A DNA stretch of 64,000 nucleotides from Trema orientale (taxonomy: Eukaryota; Streptophyta; Magnoliopsida; Rosales; Cannabaceae), in contig JXTC01000066.1 of NCBI GenBank assembly GCA_002914845.1, positions 183,568-247,567 of the forward strand, in the 5' to 3' direction. A program made the translations under genes and the position numbers. Position 1 is the stretch's first letter, and each line of letters begins with the position of its first letter. Under the pieces are notes generated by a model. The model had not been told where the DNA came from, ran no database searches, and was given only the letters and a program-made list of their open reading frames with translations. Positions 22,612 to 35,380 of this stretch are shown here, in pieces.

Positions 22612-24130
22612 ATGTTCGAGGTTGTGTTCATGATCTGGAGTGAGTGGCAGAGTTTGAGCATTCGTGAGATCGAGGGCTCAAAAGTTCGTGATCAAATAGA
22701 TGCTCATGACGCCAGCCAGGCGAAGACAGGAGATCTTCCTCCAAGACCACCTAAAGAGAATACTCGAGCTGATCGGCGAGCTGGAGTGACCAGGTCGAAA
22801 GCCACATGCAACGTGTTCGAGAGAGCTGGCCGAGCAGCATGAGATATTGATCGAGAGCGAGGACGCGATCTTCATGATCGCTTGAACCAGCAAAGAACGA
22901 GCACCTTGTGGACTGGGACCAGTAGGAGTTTGACTACTTCAGTCCCAGTCAACGACCAACTCGCGCAAGAGGTAGCTCGCATGTGAAATGAGCTTAACCG
23001 CCTGACTGCTCGAGAGAAGTACCAGGTGAAAGGAGACTACTCGCCTTTTACACCAAAGATCCAGAATGCTCCTCTACCCGATAGTTTCAAGATACTAACC
23101 ATCGCTGCCTACGAGGGAAAGATAGATCCTCGGGACCACCTAGACTCGTTTAATGATCTTATGGATCTGAATCGAGTACAACTCTTAGTCCGATGCCGAT
23201 GTTTTGCCTTTACGCTCGCCAAAGGGGCTAAAAAGTGGTTCAAAAACCAGCCAGAGGGATCGATAACCTCATGGCAACAGTTTTCCCAAGACTTTGTTTG
23301 CCAGTTCTAGGCCTCCAGAGCCTACGCCACCCCCTGCTTGGCACTAGCCAATGTCAAATAAGGTGAGAACCAAAGTCTCTGCTCTTATCTGAAATGGTTC
23401 AACGAAGAAGCTGCCAAAGCGATGAAGGCACCAGAGGGGGGGTCTCTTGATGGCTCTGGCAGGAGGCATCCGTCCCCAGATACCTCTCTGGAGGAATCTC
23501 TTAAAAGTCCATTGCACTGATATGGAGGATTTCTACCAGAGGGTAGAAAAATACATGCCTATTGTGAATGCACAAGATTCAAAGACCATTCGAATGGTGA
23601 CGAGTCTAACAAGAAGAAGAGAAAATACGATAGTGAGCAAGCCACATCTTCTTCAGAGAAGAAGCCTCATACAGAGGAACAAAGGTACCCACACTCTCTT
23701 AAGTTCACCTACTATAGCGAGCTCACTGATAGTAGGGAGAACGTTCTGATGGCCACCGAGGACAGGGTCCCCTACAAGCGACCTCCTCTTATTAAGGGGA
23801 AAAGTGCAAGAAAAGACCAGAACAAATACTACTGGTTCCACCGAGATAACGGTCATGATATTAATAACTATTACAACCTGAAAGACGAGATTGAAGAGTT
23901 GATCCAGCGGGGATATCTCAGGAGGTACCAACGAAGGAGAGACTATGATCGAAGAGAGGACGGTGACGGGCGAGCAGTTTCTCTAGCCTGCGATAACCTG
24001 ATTCGAGGTGAAATCTGGACTATCTTTGGAGGACCTCACATTGCTGGAAGTTTAGCTCGCACAACTCGAGAAGCTCCAAGGTCAGACGTCCTTTGCCTCG
24101 AAGATCGTCCGACAAAGAGCTTTTGAAGAG
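22612..24130 (+). pseudogene. Ty3/gypsy (Tat-type) gag, broken
   Basis: Reads mostly in one frame with stops and short frame changes (for example at 23308-23310 and around 23440-23590). A retrotransposon gag domain is recognisable from 23020 onward: YEGKIDPRDHLDSF, then CFAFTLAKGAKKWF and QEGSI-like QPEGSITSWQQFSQDF. A second conserved block follows near 23820 (YYWFHRDNGHDINNYYNLKD), the zinc-knuckle-like motif of Tat gag proteins, then IEELIQRGYLRR. These match the capsid/nucleocapsid region of the Tat lineage. No matching LTR was located; the adjoining LTRs on both sides look like other families. Confidence 0.75.
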
Positions 24131-24620
24131 AGAATGAGCCAATCACTTTCATAGAGGAGGATGCTCGTGATGTGCACTATCCTCATAACGACCCACTGGT
24201 CGTTACTCTTCAGATCAACAACATGCTCGTCCACTGAACTCTGATCGATGATGGAAGCTCGGTGGACATTCTATACTTAAGCGCTCTCAAGAAAATGGGC
24301 TTGGGTGTACAACACTTGAAGCCAACTACAGCCAAGCTTTACGGCTTCACTGGTGACATCATCCTACCCATAGGTGTAATTCAGCTCGCACTCAATGTGG
24401 GAGTGCGACCTTGGCAGATAACAGTTATGACCGATTTAGTCGTGGTGGATTGTCCAACGGCCTATAATGCAGTCCTTGGAAGACCGTCCCTTTGAGAACT
24501 GAAGGCTATCACCTCGATCCACCACCTAGCGATGAAGTTCCCAGCTCTAGAAGGAGTTGGAGTTCTACAAGGCGAGCAGCAAGAAGCTCGCAAATGCTAC
24601 AACCAGTCAATCAGGATTAC
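24131..24620 (+). pseudogene. Tat-type retroviral aspartic protease, broken
   Basis: The active-site region reads TLIDDGSSVDILYL, where the usual D-(T/S/G)-G-S motif is kept as DDGSS. It is followed by LYGFTGDIILPIG and the C-terminal AYNAVLGRPSL. A stop (TGA) lies just before the active-site segment and another right after GRPSL. It continues the frame of the gag above, as in normal gag-pro of this lineage. Downstream RT is missing. Confidence 0.75.
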
Positions 24621-24639
24621 TAAGAAAAAGGCCTAGACG

Positions 24640-24885
24640 TGCGAGCTGTAGATCGCGAGTCCGTGGCCAAATCGATCAGAACTTGGATCCCCGTGTGATC
24701 AATGAGGATAAGAAGACTGGATTTGTAGAAGAGCTTACTTAATAAAGTCGTCCTGGATAGATTCCATCTGTCCGTACTTAAAGGATGACGAGTTGCCCAC
24801 TGGAGAATAGGAAGCCAGATGCGATGATGAGCTGCGTCGATGAGGTTTCTCAGTCCCACCACATTACGTGGTAACCGCGTCATTA
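24640..24885 (+). pseudogene. Deletion junction: start of pol joined to a post-RNase H segment
   Basis: NLDPRVINEDKKTGFVEELT resembles the linker that opens the RT polyprotein in Tat elements. About 20 codons later SSWIDSICPYLKDDELPTGE resembles the segment between RNase H and integrase. RT and RNase H, normally over 1.5 kb, are absent between them. This suggests one large internal deletion; the assignment rests on short motifs. Confidence 0.45.
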
Positions 24886-25935
24886 GCCTGGTATTACTAC
24901 CATATCGAGGTAGAGGTTCAATTACCTGATTTTATATCTATTTTGAATTTTAATTGCATTAAAATTGATTTATGAAAAATCGTGATTTTACGATTATTCA
25001 AGAAATCGTTAGAAATTATTGGATTACATTGGGATTGGACTATTGAATTTTTATACATATTTTTACAGTGTGATTATGGGGTAAACAGCGATGTGCTGCC
25101 CATAAATCCCAAAATAATACCAAGTTAGATTTTTAAAGCATGGTTTGAATATTGGATACATGGTTGTTGTAAACTGTTACATGTTGTATATACCATAGGA
25201 TCACACACTTGAGTTTCATTATAGCATCGCGTTATTTTAGATCGCTCGCGAGTTACCGTAGTGCTAGATGAGAGATCTAGGCCCCTACACAGGTTTTTGC
25301 TGATATGTCTAAAGACAGTGTTAGGATGCTAGGTACCTCTGCTATAGAGGTATTACAGGGCTGTGATAGGAGGATGAGAACTCATTTATTTATCTGCTGA
25401 TGTATGATATGTACAATGATGTAGTTTTAGATTTGATTTTGAATATGTAATTATACTGGATACCAATGAGTAATAACCATACAGGTTTGTGAAATTGCAT
25501 CCATTCAAAAAGTAATTGAATTCCTACTAAGCATGTGAATACTCACCCCTTATTTTTCTCCTCTCAGGTAATGCTCGGTATGATTTTGGAGACTCGGGAG
25601 TAGAGTAGTGAGGAACTAGTTTCCATACTGGAAATTGGTAACTATGTAAAATATTTTTATTTATTTGTCTTGTCTTGTTTTAAATACTAAAATAAGTATA
25701 ACAATCTACGTCTGGTAGTGATTGATAACCGGTAATCACACTAAACTAGAGACTGTTAATAGTGATGCTTGGTTTGTTTTAATAAAGTTCATTAACAATT
25801 TACGTCTAATAGTGATCACAAAACTGTGGGAATTTTAATTTAAAAATTATTTTATAAATTTTCTAAAAACAACTTTTGAATTTCTACTTGTGAAATTTCC
25901 TTTATTCCACTGGCCCGGGGTTTGGGTCGTGACAT
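24886..25935 (+). mobile_element. 3' part of a Tekay/Del-like LTR
   Basis: Ends GTTTGGGTCGTGACA at 25935. It contains a GAATACTCACCCC ... TTTCTCCTCTCAGGTA block near 25530-25570 that is also found, inverted, in solo LTR B (near 18900-18945). The left boundary is uncertain and no TSD is seen, so it may be a truncated LTR. Confidence 0.55.
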
Positions 25936-26337
25936 ATAAAGTAAGCATAACTCTTAATAATGGAAATACGTTTTTATTTTTTATTAAAAAAAAATTGTTA
26001 CATAAAGGAACTACTCCGAAACCTATTTTTCGTACATAATGTTTTTTGAGGAACTACTTATCTACATAATTAAATTAATGAAATAGAATTAAAAAAAAGT
26101 TTATGCAAAAAAAAAAAAAAAGAAAATGAAAAAGAAAAATTTGATTTAGCAGGTAAAACAAAGGTTATCAACTATGTTAAATAATAATAACTTTCTATAA
26201 ATATAAAAGCGCTAAATATAATAGATTTTTTTGACAATAACTTAAATAATTATAGTCCTTTAATCAAAATCAGACGATTCAAATTAGAGTAGTAAATATT
26301 GCAACACTCATTGAAAAATTACCCCTATATATATATA
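25936..26337. other. AT-rich intergenic sequence
   Basis: No gene or clear repeat seen; several A-runs. Confidence 0.3.
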
Positions 26338-26527
26338 AGGGATAATGTCATTTTTATACCTCGTATTTTGACACTTTGTTCAATTTGTACCTTATAGTTT
26401 CGTTCAATTTGTATTTTGACACGTTCTTTTTTGTACCTTCTAAGGGTCAATGCTGATAATAACTAAAGCAGAAGGTATAAATTGAACAAAGTGTCAAAAT
26501 ACAAAGTATAAAAGTGATTTTATCCCT
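26338..26527. mobile_element. 190-bp foldback MITE
   Basis: The arms are nearly perfect inverted copies: AGGGATAATGTCATTTTTATAC on the left, and the right end in reverse complement shares ATTTTGACACTTTGTTCAATTT. Flanking 9-mers (TATATATAA and TATAAACAA, counted outside GGGATAA) agree at seven positions, suggesting a MULE-type TSD. Confidence 0.6.
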
Positions 26528-28674
26528 ATAAACAAATGTTTAACCTGTGACACAAAATTGGATGCAAAAATTATTTTTCGATTGTATTCGGCTTCTGTTA
26601 AGGGAATAAACAATATATGCACAATGGTATTGATGTAAGAAACCAGTAAAAATATAATGCACCAAACATTACATTATATAAATCGTATAAAGTGCAAAAT
26701 ATGCTATTATATCTTTTAGAGGTGCCAAATTATGTTATTTCCCATCGAAATACTCGACATTGAGGGGGAAAAAATGAAAAAAGAAAGAAATCACTTGTTC
26801 TTAAGGCTCATTTCTCAAGTTTTGACTACCCTAACAAATATAGTAATAGAATTGTTCTTTCAAGTTTGTCACAAAAATGAAGGGATAGAACACAACTGTA
26901 CGTTAAACAATCAACGAAAATCTGATTCAGTTAATATACATAGATAAATAATGTTCCACTCATTAATAGTTCTTCATTTGAAATTCTGGAACAAAAAGAG
27001 ATTTCTGTCAAAATTGATTGACAGAAAATGAGATTTATATTAACTAACTCAACCAAGAAATCATCCTTTCTTTTAGTACCGTAGAGTAGTCACTTCCATT
27101 CATATTCGAACTTGAACTTGAGCTTTCATTCATCTGTATCCAAAACGACTGCTTAATAATATAAACCTTAATTAATTAGTTTGAGATTAATGAAAATATC
27201 ATTCATAAGCTCAGAATTTCTTCTTGTAGTGGATAATCATGTAATAGTAGTTATGATCACAAATGTTTATAATACATGTTGCTTTGTAATTCTGAGATGT
27301 ACAGTTCCTAAACTATATCTAAATGTGTATGACAATAAGCTTCATATGCTGTTTTCTAAACTGAAAAGGACAGTAATTAACTAGTTATTCGTATATAGTT
27401 GATTAATGTGCAAGATAACGTTACTATATTAACTGTTTTCAGCAACTGTATTATATATGCTGTAGTTTGTTAGCTCTAATACATGGGACCGATTCCCAAT
27501 GGTAATTTTCATTTTTCTGAAAAATAAAGGGTCGATGAATAATTCATGTGAACATGATATATACAGGCCAAAATATTAGCTAAGTACATCCCAATTGATT
27601 ATCTTCAGGTGGCAAACTAAGTATCAATAATACGTTAATTAAACATGCTGGACCATGTATTTCCCTCATGAAAAGCTAAATGTGTGGACCATAATTAAGT
27701 TTATACACACTGGGAAAAAGATGAAGTCCAAGTGCACGGGCAAATATTTACATTGAGATTTAATTGTATATATTGGTAAGTATATTCACCAATCCGTTTT
27801 AATTCACGAACTACGAAAGGGAATTAGTATTTCTCTCATGGAATAAGGAATGCTTGGAGGTCAAAAGGTTTGGGTATGAGAGTTGGTGGCCGTCAATTCG
27901 ATCCTGTCGTCTTCTTGTCTACTTTGGACTTTTATGAACAATATTGCTTTTGCTTTTTCACTTTCTTAAATTGCATCATTTGAAATCTATTGCATTGTCA
28001 TTATGTTAATTTGGGATGTAGGCAACTTTTTGTCATATATATATATATATATGTGATAGTGTTTTTCCTCAAATTTTGGATATAATGTTGAGATTCTTCG
28101 GGTTATATGGATATGCTTGTTGGTGTCACTCTAAAGATGGTTAATACTACTGGCAAAGGAGCAATTGAAATCTTTGACCTAAATCAGCTTTGCGTATATT
28201 GGGGTAAATGAGTTTTTTCTCATATGATATCTTTGACTTTTAAAGAAAATTTTAGCCCTTATTACTAATATTCTAGATAGATAATAAAATTTCCCTTAGT
28301 GAAATGCTCATGCTAATCAATACCAATTTCACCCCCGTACCTAATTATTGTCATGGGCCCTTCAAGTTGTGGTGCCATTTTCGGTAGAAGTTGGAGTTTT
28401 GTCAAGGGATGCTTTTCACCTCATGGTGTTGTTTTTGCGTTTTAAGTGAGATTGTTGTGGGTTATGCTTATCTTTTGCTTGCTTGTTAGAGTCAGGAATT
28501 ATAGGTTGTGGATTGAAGGTAGAATCTTTCTTCTCAATTCTAGATGTACTAGCTTTGGTGAAAGTTTCATAATCAATGTTTCAACTCTTAGATTAACACT
28601 ATTGTTAAGATAGAGATTATTGTGTCTCACATTATAGAGAGCTTCTCGTTCTCATGCATTTAATTATAGGGAGC
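26528..28674. other. Intergenic region downstream of the second bHLH gene
   Basis: No gene seen. Contains an (AT)n microsatellite at about 28036-28052. ORFs here are short and lack motifs. Confidence 0.3.
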
Positions 28675-28863
28675 TTAACCTGGTTGTTGATTGTCTCCTT
28701 TGTCACGGTTACAATTTCTAGCTGCACTTGATGTTCTACAGTACCAAACATTCTTAATATTTTTATCATTAGGACATGTCCTGAATATAAGACTCAAGAT
28801 GCTTGAATGTAGAACTAAAAATGAGAATTTGAATGTAGAACCACTGATGAAGAAAAAGCATAC

Positions 28864-31800
28864 CTGAATATGAATGTTGTAGCACTCCCTCTCATCACAA
28901 ACACGAAGAGTCGACGCACTCACGATGCATATGCCTTCTTCTTCAATATTTTTCAATAACCTTGAAAAAATATTCTTTCCATCTCTTTGCCGGCATATTT
29001 GTAAGATCAACTCTCCCTTTTTAACTTCATTCACAGAGATTGTTAGAGAGTTCAACTCTGAATTTATGCTCTTTTTGTTGATAACTGATGCCATATTTTC
29101 AAGAGCAGATTGCATATTTTTCTTCTTGAGGGTAAGTTGTTCTATTTCGTTCTCTAGCTCTGGAATGAAATGGAGAACTTTATCGACTATTACCGGAGCT
29201 GTCCATCTCTTCTGTAAAATTTAACAGAATATTACAAGATAATCTTTCAATGCATTTTTTTGGGCAAATATTTCAATGAATGATACAATAGCTAGCTAAA
29301 TAGTGATCACAAAGATGAAAATTCCAACTCTATACATATAGTCCCATAGGTGCATAGGTGAACATTTGGGCATTGGTGACCCCATCAAAAAGCAAGGAGC
29401 TAGGCATATTTCTCAGTACTCTTACACTTACCTAAAATACTTTCCGTTTTCTAAAATCTGTTTTTTTGCCCGTGTAATATTTTACTTGAGCGTGTAACCT
29501 TATGTGCTGTGGGGCACTAGTGCCCCATTTTTGAAATAAGTATTGTAACCTACGCCTATATATATAGATATATACATTGCACTTCGGTGCTTTCCATAGA
29601 TGAAAGGTGATAGTCAATATCTTTGATCATAACTAAAAGCTGATAAAAGTTGATAGTCAAATCTACCATCCATTCAAGTCTGATAAAACATCAACAACAG
29701 TAAATACAACTATTGTTTATTTTATTAAAAAAAATTAACAAAACAGAAAAATGGGTCAATAGCAGCAACTCATGTCGTCGCAATCGACTAATCTATTGCG
29801 ATGACAATAATGTCGTCAGAGTAGATGTTGTATAGTTGTAGTTATCATTTCTTGTAATTTAATTTCATGATCTGTATTTACATTTTTTGGTGGATATATA
29901 GTCTACTACTTTATTGATCATGAAGGTTCTCACGAATATTGCTCAAAGCTTGTAAGTAAACTACTTCTGATTTGAATATATATATACATATATAACTGTG
30001 GCATTCTGCCTAAACTTTTTAATATCTATAGCCTAGTACTATTTAAAACATACATCTCAAACTAATTGTAAACTGAAAAATGACAATGCATGACTTGATC
30101 ACCTTTGATGGTCGTGAATTAGGCGGCAGCAATGAACCAAGGGCAAGATAAGACTCACTCAGCTTCATCCTTCTTTGTCTCTCCTTGGCATTATGGTCTT
30201 GTTTCTTGACATAGGACTCTTCTTCAACCTCGGATTGAACTGTCAGTTTCTTATCCGTTTTCTCCAAATGCTTGGACTTTATTGATTTTCTCTCCTTTGC
30301 TAGCTTAGAGCTAAATACTTTTCCGGCGCTGAAATTATCAGTTGTGAAATTCTGTTGGTCAACAATTGAGTTTGAGTACTCCATCCGAGAAGTACAAATG
30401 TTTTGACATAAGTTGCTTTCTTGTTCACCAGACATGTTTGCATTCTTTGAATCTTCATGAAGAAGGGTTGAAAAGCAGCTATCTTGGTGAAAATTATAAG
30501 CGTTTGAGGTGTTTTCTTGTAGTAATCCATTGTCAATGCTTAGTGGTTCGGCTAAATCTGAAACTCCTTGCTCAAGATAAGGGTCTAAATTCAGCTCGTT
30601 ACAAGCATTAATCTGATTCTCTAGCAGCCATAACTCATCAAAAGCTTCTAGGATAGAGTCAGAACAAATATTATCTATGAAAAAGGCAGGGATGGATTAG
30701 TTTAACCACAATAAGACTCAGTAATTACAAGAAGAAATTGAGTAATTACATGTATATGTTTATATGAAATATTAACAGTCCCAAAAGAAATTACAATATC
30801 TAACAATGAAAAGATAACTAGATCATGTGTTTCTAATGCAATAAACTAATCAATTATTCAGAGCAAAATATTAATTTTAAAGATGAGCATTGCCAGCAAG
30901 CCCTAAAATAGTAGAACATAATCTACAAACACCCCAATATTAGCAATGTTTGCATTGCCAAAACTGTTTAATCTGGTAAAACTAGAAGTATTCCGACTAA
31001 GTTGGCACTTAATTATAGCTTTTCCATCCCCAACTCATCAACTCCAATAAATCAGCAATACCAGGTGAAATGAAGAAAATAAAATAAAAGACAGTTGACA
31101 ATTATATCTATATATATATGTAATAAAATGAGTGTCTAAGTTATATCTATATACAATGTAATATGTGTGTGCGTATGTAAGAAATATAAATTCAAAGTAC
31201 GTATAAGTGTTCTTGTTTTAAGGCGATAATTCAAACATGAAATTAACGTTATTTATTCAAATGCCTATGTGAAAATTGTGGTATTTAATCACATATATTT
31301 AGAGAAAGAAAATTTGATATATAGCTACGTTTCTCTTTCATAATTTAAAAAAAAAAAAGCCAAAAGCAAAATAGAGTACAAAAAATAAACAAAACAGACA
31401 CAAAATAGTTCATATAGCCTGGCTACGTTAATTAGATTTATTTATCATTTTATTATTATTCTACCAGGCCATGCTTAGATGTTGTTAATTAAACAAAGCA
31501 GTCGGGGAAGACTATTAGGGTGCTAACCTAATAGGATGCTTAATCATAGTTTCTCATGATATTCCTCTTTCGGGTTTGGTTTTTGTTTTTCTTAAAAAAG
31601 AAAATTGTTATCATGAACCCTATACATAACTTTCAGAAAAGATCATGTATATATGTTTGTGTGCCTTTTTTTTTCCCCAGATTTGGTTTCTATTTTTCTT
31701 TCCCAGATTTGGTTTCTATTTTTCCTTTTTTTCTTTAAAAAAAAGTTTTTATCATCAACCCAATACATAACTTTCAGAAAAGATTACATATATATGTTTT

Positions 31801-32466
31801 TGTGCTTTTTTCTTTTCTTTTCTTTTTTCCTTACAGAGAGAGAAGGAAAAAGTATTAAGATATTATACTACGAATACATCTCAACTAGATAGCACCCACA
31901 TACAAAATAATCCCTTACTCCTCTAAACCAATAACACTATTAAAAAACGAAAAAGAGTTGATGAAAGCAGCTAATTATATCTGTGTGCTTGTGTAAATAA
32001 ACATATATATATATAATGGGCCATAACATATATGTATGCATATTATTTATATTTTAGTTCTCGTGGCAATTCCATCACAACTTAACCTAATTTTAATGAG
32101 AAAGTCTCTTAGAAAGCAAAAAAGGTCGCATATATAGCCTAGCTATAGCTTGATATCTAAACCCTGTACATACATATCAGAATAGATCATATATGTGTGG
32201 GTGGGTGTTATATATATAGATACATATATACATAGAGTTATACATACTCTTATTTTGTTTTTTATGTATATGTACTTTTGTTGTTTTACTCTCAACTGGT
32301 AATTCTATCATGAAATTAACCCAATCTTAAAAAGATTGAAACCTATCCGAAAAACTTGATTTAATAGTATATGTATGCGTATATTTCTAGAGAGATCATC
32401 GGATATCTAGCTAGGTTAATAAAATACCAAAAAGAAAAAAAAAGATTAATTGGTACCTCCCATCAT
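28864..32466 (-). CDS. ORG2/ORG3-like bHLH transcription factor (three exons recognised, C-terminus unresolved)
   Basis: Exon 1 is a 10-nt coding micro-exon (32466-32457, ATG ATG GGA G) followed by GTACC. Exon 2 (30674-30103, 572 nt) starts after TTTCATAG and ends AAAG|GTGATC. Exon 3 (29211-28864, 348 nt) starts after TTTTACAG and ends CAG|GTATGC. The joined frame is open for 310 codons. It encodes an N-terminal acidic segment (FDELWLLEN), a Ser/Lys-rich linker, a bHLH basic region and helix 1 (DHNAKERQRRMKLSESYLAL), helix 2 (PVIVDKVLHFIPELENEIEQ), a leucine-rich coiled-coil start and an ACT-like domain (GELILQICRQRDGKNIF). Length and layout match subgroup Ib (ORG2/ORG3/bHLH100-like) factors, nuclear DNA-binding regulators often linked to iron deficiency; that role is inferred. 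The last residues are unclear: a short exon (GAC ATG TCC TAA, 28780-28769) after TATTCAG is one option, and read-through to a stop at 28675 is another. Confidence 0.8.
29511..29526. repeat. Perfect 16-bp palindrome
   Basis: GGGGCACTAGTGCCCC, in the intron between exons 2 and 3 of the second bHLH gene. Origin not recognised. Confidence 0.85.
31608..31805. repeat. Duplicated block in intron 1 of the second bHLH gene
   Basis: A ~58-bp block with TACATAACTTTCAGAAAAGA occurs at 31608-31665 and again at 31748-31805. Between them a 25-bp unit with CAGATTTGGTTTCTATTTTTC is present twice in tandem (31677 and 31702). A weaker third copy of the first block lies near 32155-32200. Confidence 0.7.
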
Positions 32467-32526
32467 TAAGCTGCTCCCTTAAACGCAAGAAGTTAGTTAA
32501 GAGAAAGAGTTAGACAGAAGCATAAG

Positions 32527-32533
32527 ATTTATA
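32527..32533 (-). promoter_or_regulatory. TATA box of the second bHLH gene
   Basis: TATAAAT on the minus strand, about 60 bp upstream of the first ATG. ATTTTGACTTAT (32556-32545) lies just upstream, as in the paralogue at 17411-17400. Confidence 0.6.
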
Positions 32534-32556
32534 CTTGCATAAAGATAAGTCAAAAT

Positions 32557-33920
32557 CTAATGATCTAAGCTGCTTATTATAACGTAGACATACCAATTAG
32601 GCGATGATCAAATATATGTATACTTACATGGAGACTTTTATTTTTCTTCAGAGATAATGAATAATATTGCACTACATCTAAAAGTCAACCAATAAAATAT
32701 GGATATTGAAGAGCCTAGCTAGGCACTTCGATCGGCTATTTTGCGCAAGAATTGGCACCAATTGTTAAATAAAATAAAGCTAATTAATATGCAATTAGCC
32801 CCATTCTCTACTTGCCATTACCTTCAAATGACAATGCTACACGTATTACATTATATATATATGCCATTTTTTTCCTACTATTTTTCATTAACTCCTATAC
32901 ATTCGCAAATTTATGCTATACATCTAATGTGAAAGTACACCAAATATTGAAAGAAAATAAAAGTGAAGAATATTTTTTTGTTTTTTTTGGCATTAAAATA
33001 AAAGTGAATAACTTACAGAAAAATGGTGATGGCTTCGTTGAATCTGATCAATTTGAAAACCAAGAAGAGAGATGCAGAAGGAACAACTGGGCTTGGATAT
33101 TAATAATTATTCGTGGGGAATAAGTTTCTTGTTCCTAGTACAACTAGCATTCCACAAGTTTCAAAAGTTTGTATTAATATGATTTGAATCAAAAAAAAAA
33201 AAAAAAATACCTAGATTCTTGTAGTACAGCATTCTAGGCATGCAAGTACATTGCCAAATGGGAGAAGTACAAGCCTTCTACACTAGAGTAGTTTTAATTT
33301 ACGTCTTTCCAAGGATTATAATTAATTTCAAGGATCACTAGCAATAGCGGGGCACGCGCACGTTTCCCACTTATCGCCACTTATATAAATTATGAGCCTG
33401 GATATCACCTATATAAAGATGTAGTTACATACACTTTTCTTTTTTTTTTTTTTTTTTGACGGCATGCCTCTGTTTAAAGTTGAATTGGCAGTATTGCTCT
33501 TCACTTTAATTTATGACGCAACAAAAAGTAAAAGAGATAATTAGGCTATTACCAATAAAATATAAAAAAATTACAAATATACAGTGAAAGGAAATATCAA
33601 GTTTCTATACCACGGTAGCAAATCTGTAATTAAAATATCTTTTTAAAAGGATTTGGTTTAAATAGTTACAACAATATTTACCTATGGATGGTTACAATAG
33701 TTTAAGCCGTTAGATTTATATCCTACAGTGGTTGGCCAAAAAAATTTAATGCTATCACTATTTTTTTTAATATCTATTCATGGTCACAAAAAAATTAAAA
33801 CTATTGAGAAGTCTTCCTTTTTTAAAATTAACTTATATTTTGTACAGAGATTAAACTTAAAAGTTAATTTAGTTTAATGACTTGTACGTTTTATTCTCTA
33901 TTTTATTTCATGTGTTTGAA
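32557..33920. other. Upstream region of the second bHLH gene
   Basis: No gene supported. Short ORFs here lack motifs. T- and A-runs occur near 33190-33206 and 33436-33457. Confidence 0.3.
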
Positions 33921-34135
33921 TCTCACTAGCCTTTTTTTATTTTTTTTTCCTTCTTTAATTTTCTTTTTACTTTTTTTTTCTTTTATGTTTTTTTTTTCCT
34001 CTCTTAAGGATAATGAGCTATATACTTTTTTTCTCTTTTCTTTCTTATTTATTTATTTGTAATTTTTCCTTTTTTTTTTTCCCTCTCTTTCAATTTTTTT
34101 TTTCTTTTCAAAATATTTTTCTTTTTTAGTTTATT
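33921..34135 (+). repeat. Pyrimidine (T/C) tract
   Basis: Over 200 bp almost entirely of T with scattered C on the plus strand. It directly precedes the repeat field at 34136-35380. Confidence 0.7.
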
Positions 34136-35380
34136 TTTTTACTAGTTATTAGTAATACTAATTTGAAGGATTAGTTACTAGTTACTAGTTTCTAGTTTCT
34201 AAATTGACTAGTTATTGATAAGGAATAACTAATATTGTAATTAGTAACAAATAACTATTCTTACAATTAGTAATTCATAATCAAATTGGTAATTTATAAT
34301 CGATAACGAAATTGGTTGATGATAAATTAGAAACTATTAACTATAATGAATCAGTAATAAAAAAAAATTCCAGTAACTAGAGAATAGTTACTATTAACTA
34401 TTAAAATTTACGATTACCAGTTACTTGGAAATTGCTTACCGATTATCGGTTATTTGGTTACTACTCACCGATTACCAACAACCAGTTTGGTAACTAGTAA
34501 CCAATTTGATTTCTAGTTACTAATTCTAAAAATAGTTATTGTTTGCAAATTATAAAGTTAGTTATTGGTTACTAGTTACTAGTTACTAGTTACCATTACT
34601 AATTACCAGTCTTGTAACTAGCAATCCATTTGGAAACCAATAACCAAATTTGTCACTGGTGCTAGTAAGTAGTAATAAATTACACTAATGTTATAACAGG
34701 TAATATGCCACCAATTTGGAAACTAGTAACTAAACTAGTTACCAATAATATGGGAAACTAGTGACCAATAATTAATTTTATCAATAGAAATAAATTGATA
34801 ATTAAACCAAAGAAACTAGTAATCAGATTAGTTACTTATTACTAATTTGGAATTGAGTAACCAGATTGGTTACTAGTGACCAAATTAGATATTAATAACC
34901 ACTTACTAGTAAGCATATTGGTAAGTGGTAACTAGATTGGTTACCAGTAACCAGTAAGTACGTCAGTAACTGGTAACCACCACTTACCAGTCTTATAACA
35001 TGGAATCAATTTGGTAATTAGTAACTAATCACTAATCTTATAATTAGTAACCAACCACTAGTTTGGAACGAGAAACCAAATTAGTTACCATTAACTAGGT
35101 CGGTAACTGGTAACCAGTAACCAATTTATTAGCTGTAACAAGAATTATATTTAGTAAACAGAAACTAGTTACCAGTAATTTTATAACCAATAAACAGAGA
35201 AACTAGTAATTAGTTACTAGTGACTTTAGTTACTAGTATCAAATTGGTAATCGGAAATTAACTAGAATAACCAATAACAAAATTGGTTTTGCACAAAACC
35301 AGTCTTATAAGTAGATACCAATCTTGAAAACCAGTAACTTATACTAGCCACTAGTAACATAAGTAGTTACAATAATTTAC
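34136..35380. repeat. Degenerate GTTACTAG / CTAGTAAC repeat field
   Basis: About 1.24 kb built from variants of GTTACTAGTTAC, CTAGTAACCAA and AATTGGTTAC in both orientations. Because the core (GTTACTAGTAAC) is self-complementary, the region is full of short inverted repeats. No fixed period is obvious. No ORF or transposon ends are seen. Confidence 0.75.

Noticed and set aside
34136..35380. CRISPR-like array
   Set aside because: No regular repeat-spacer spacing, and the host is a plant nuclear genome.
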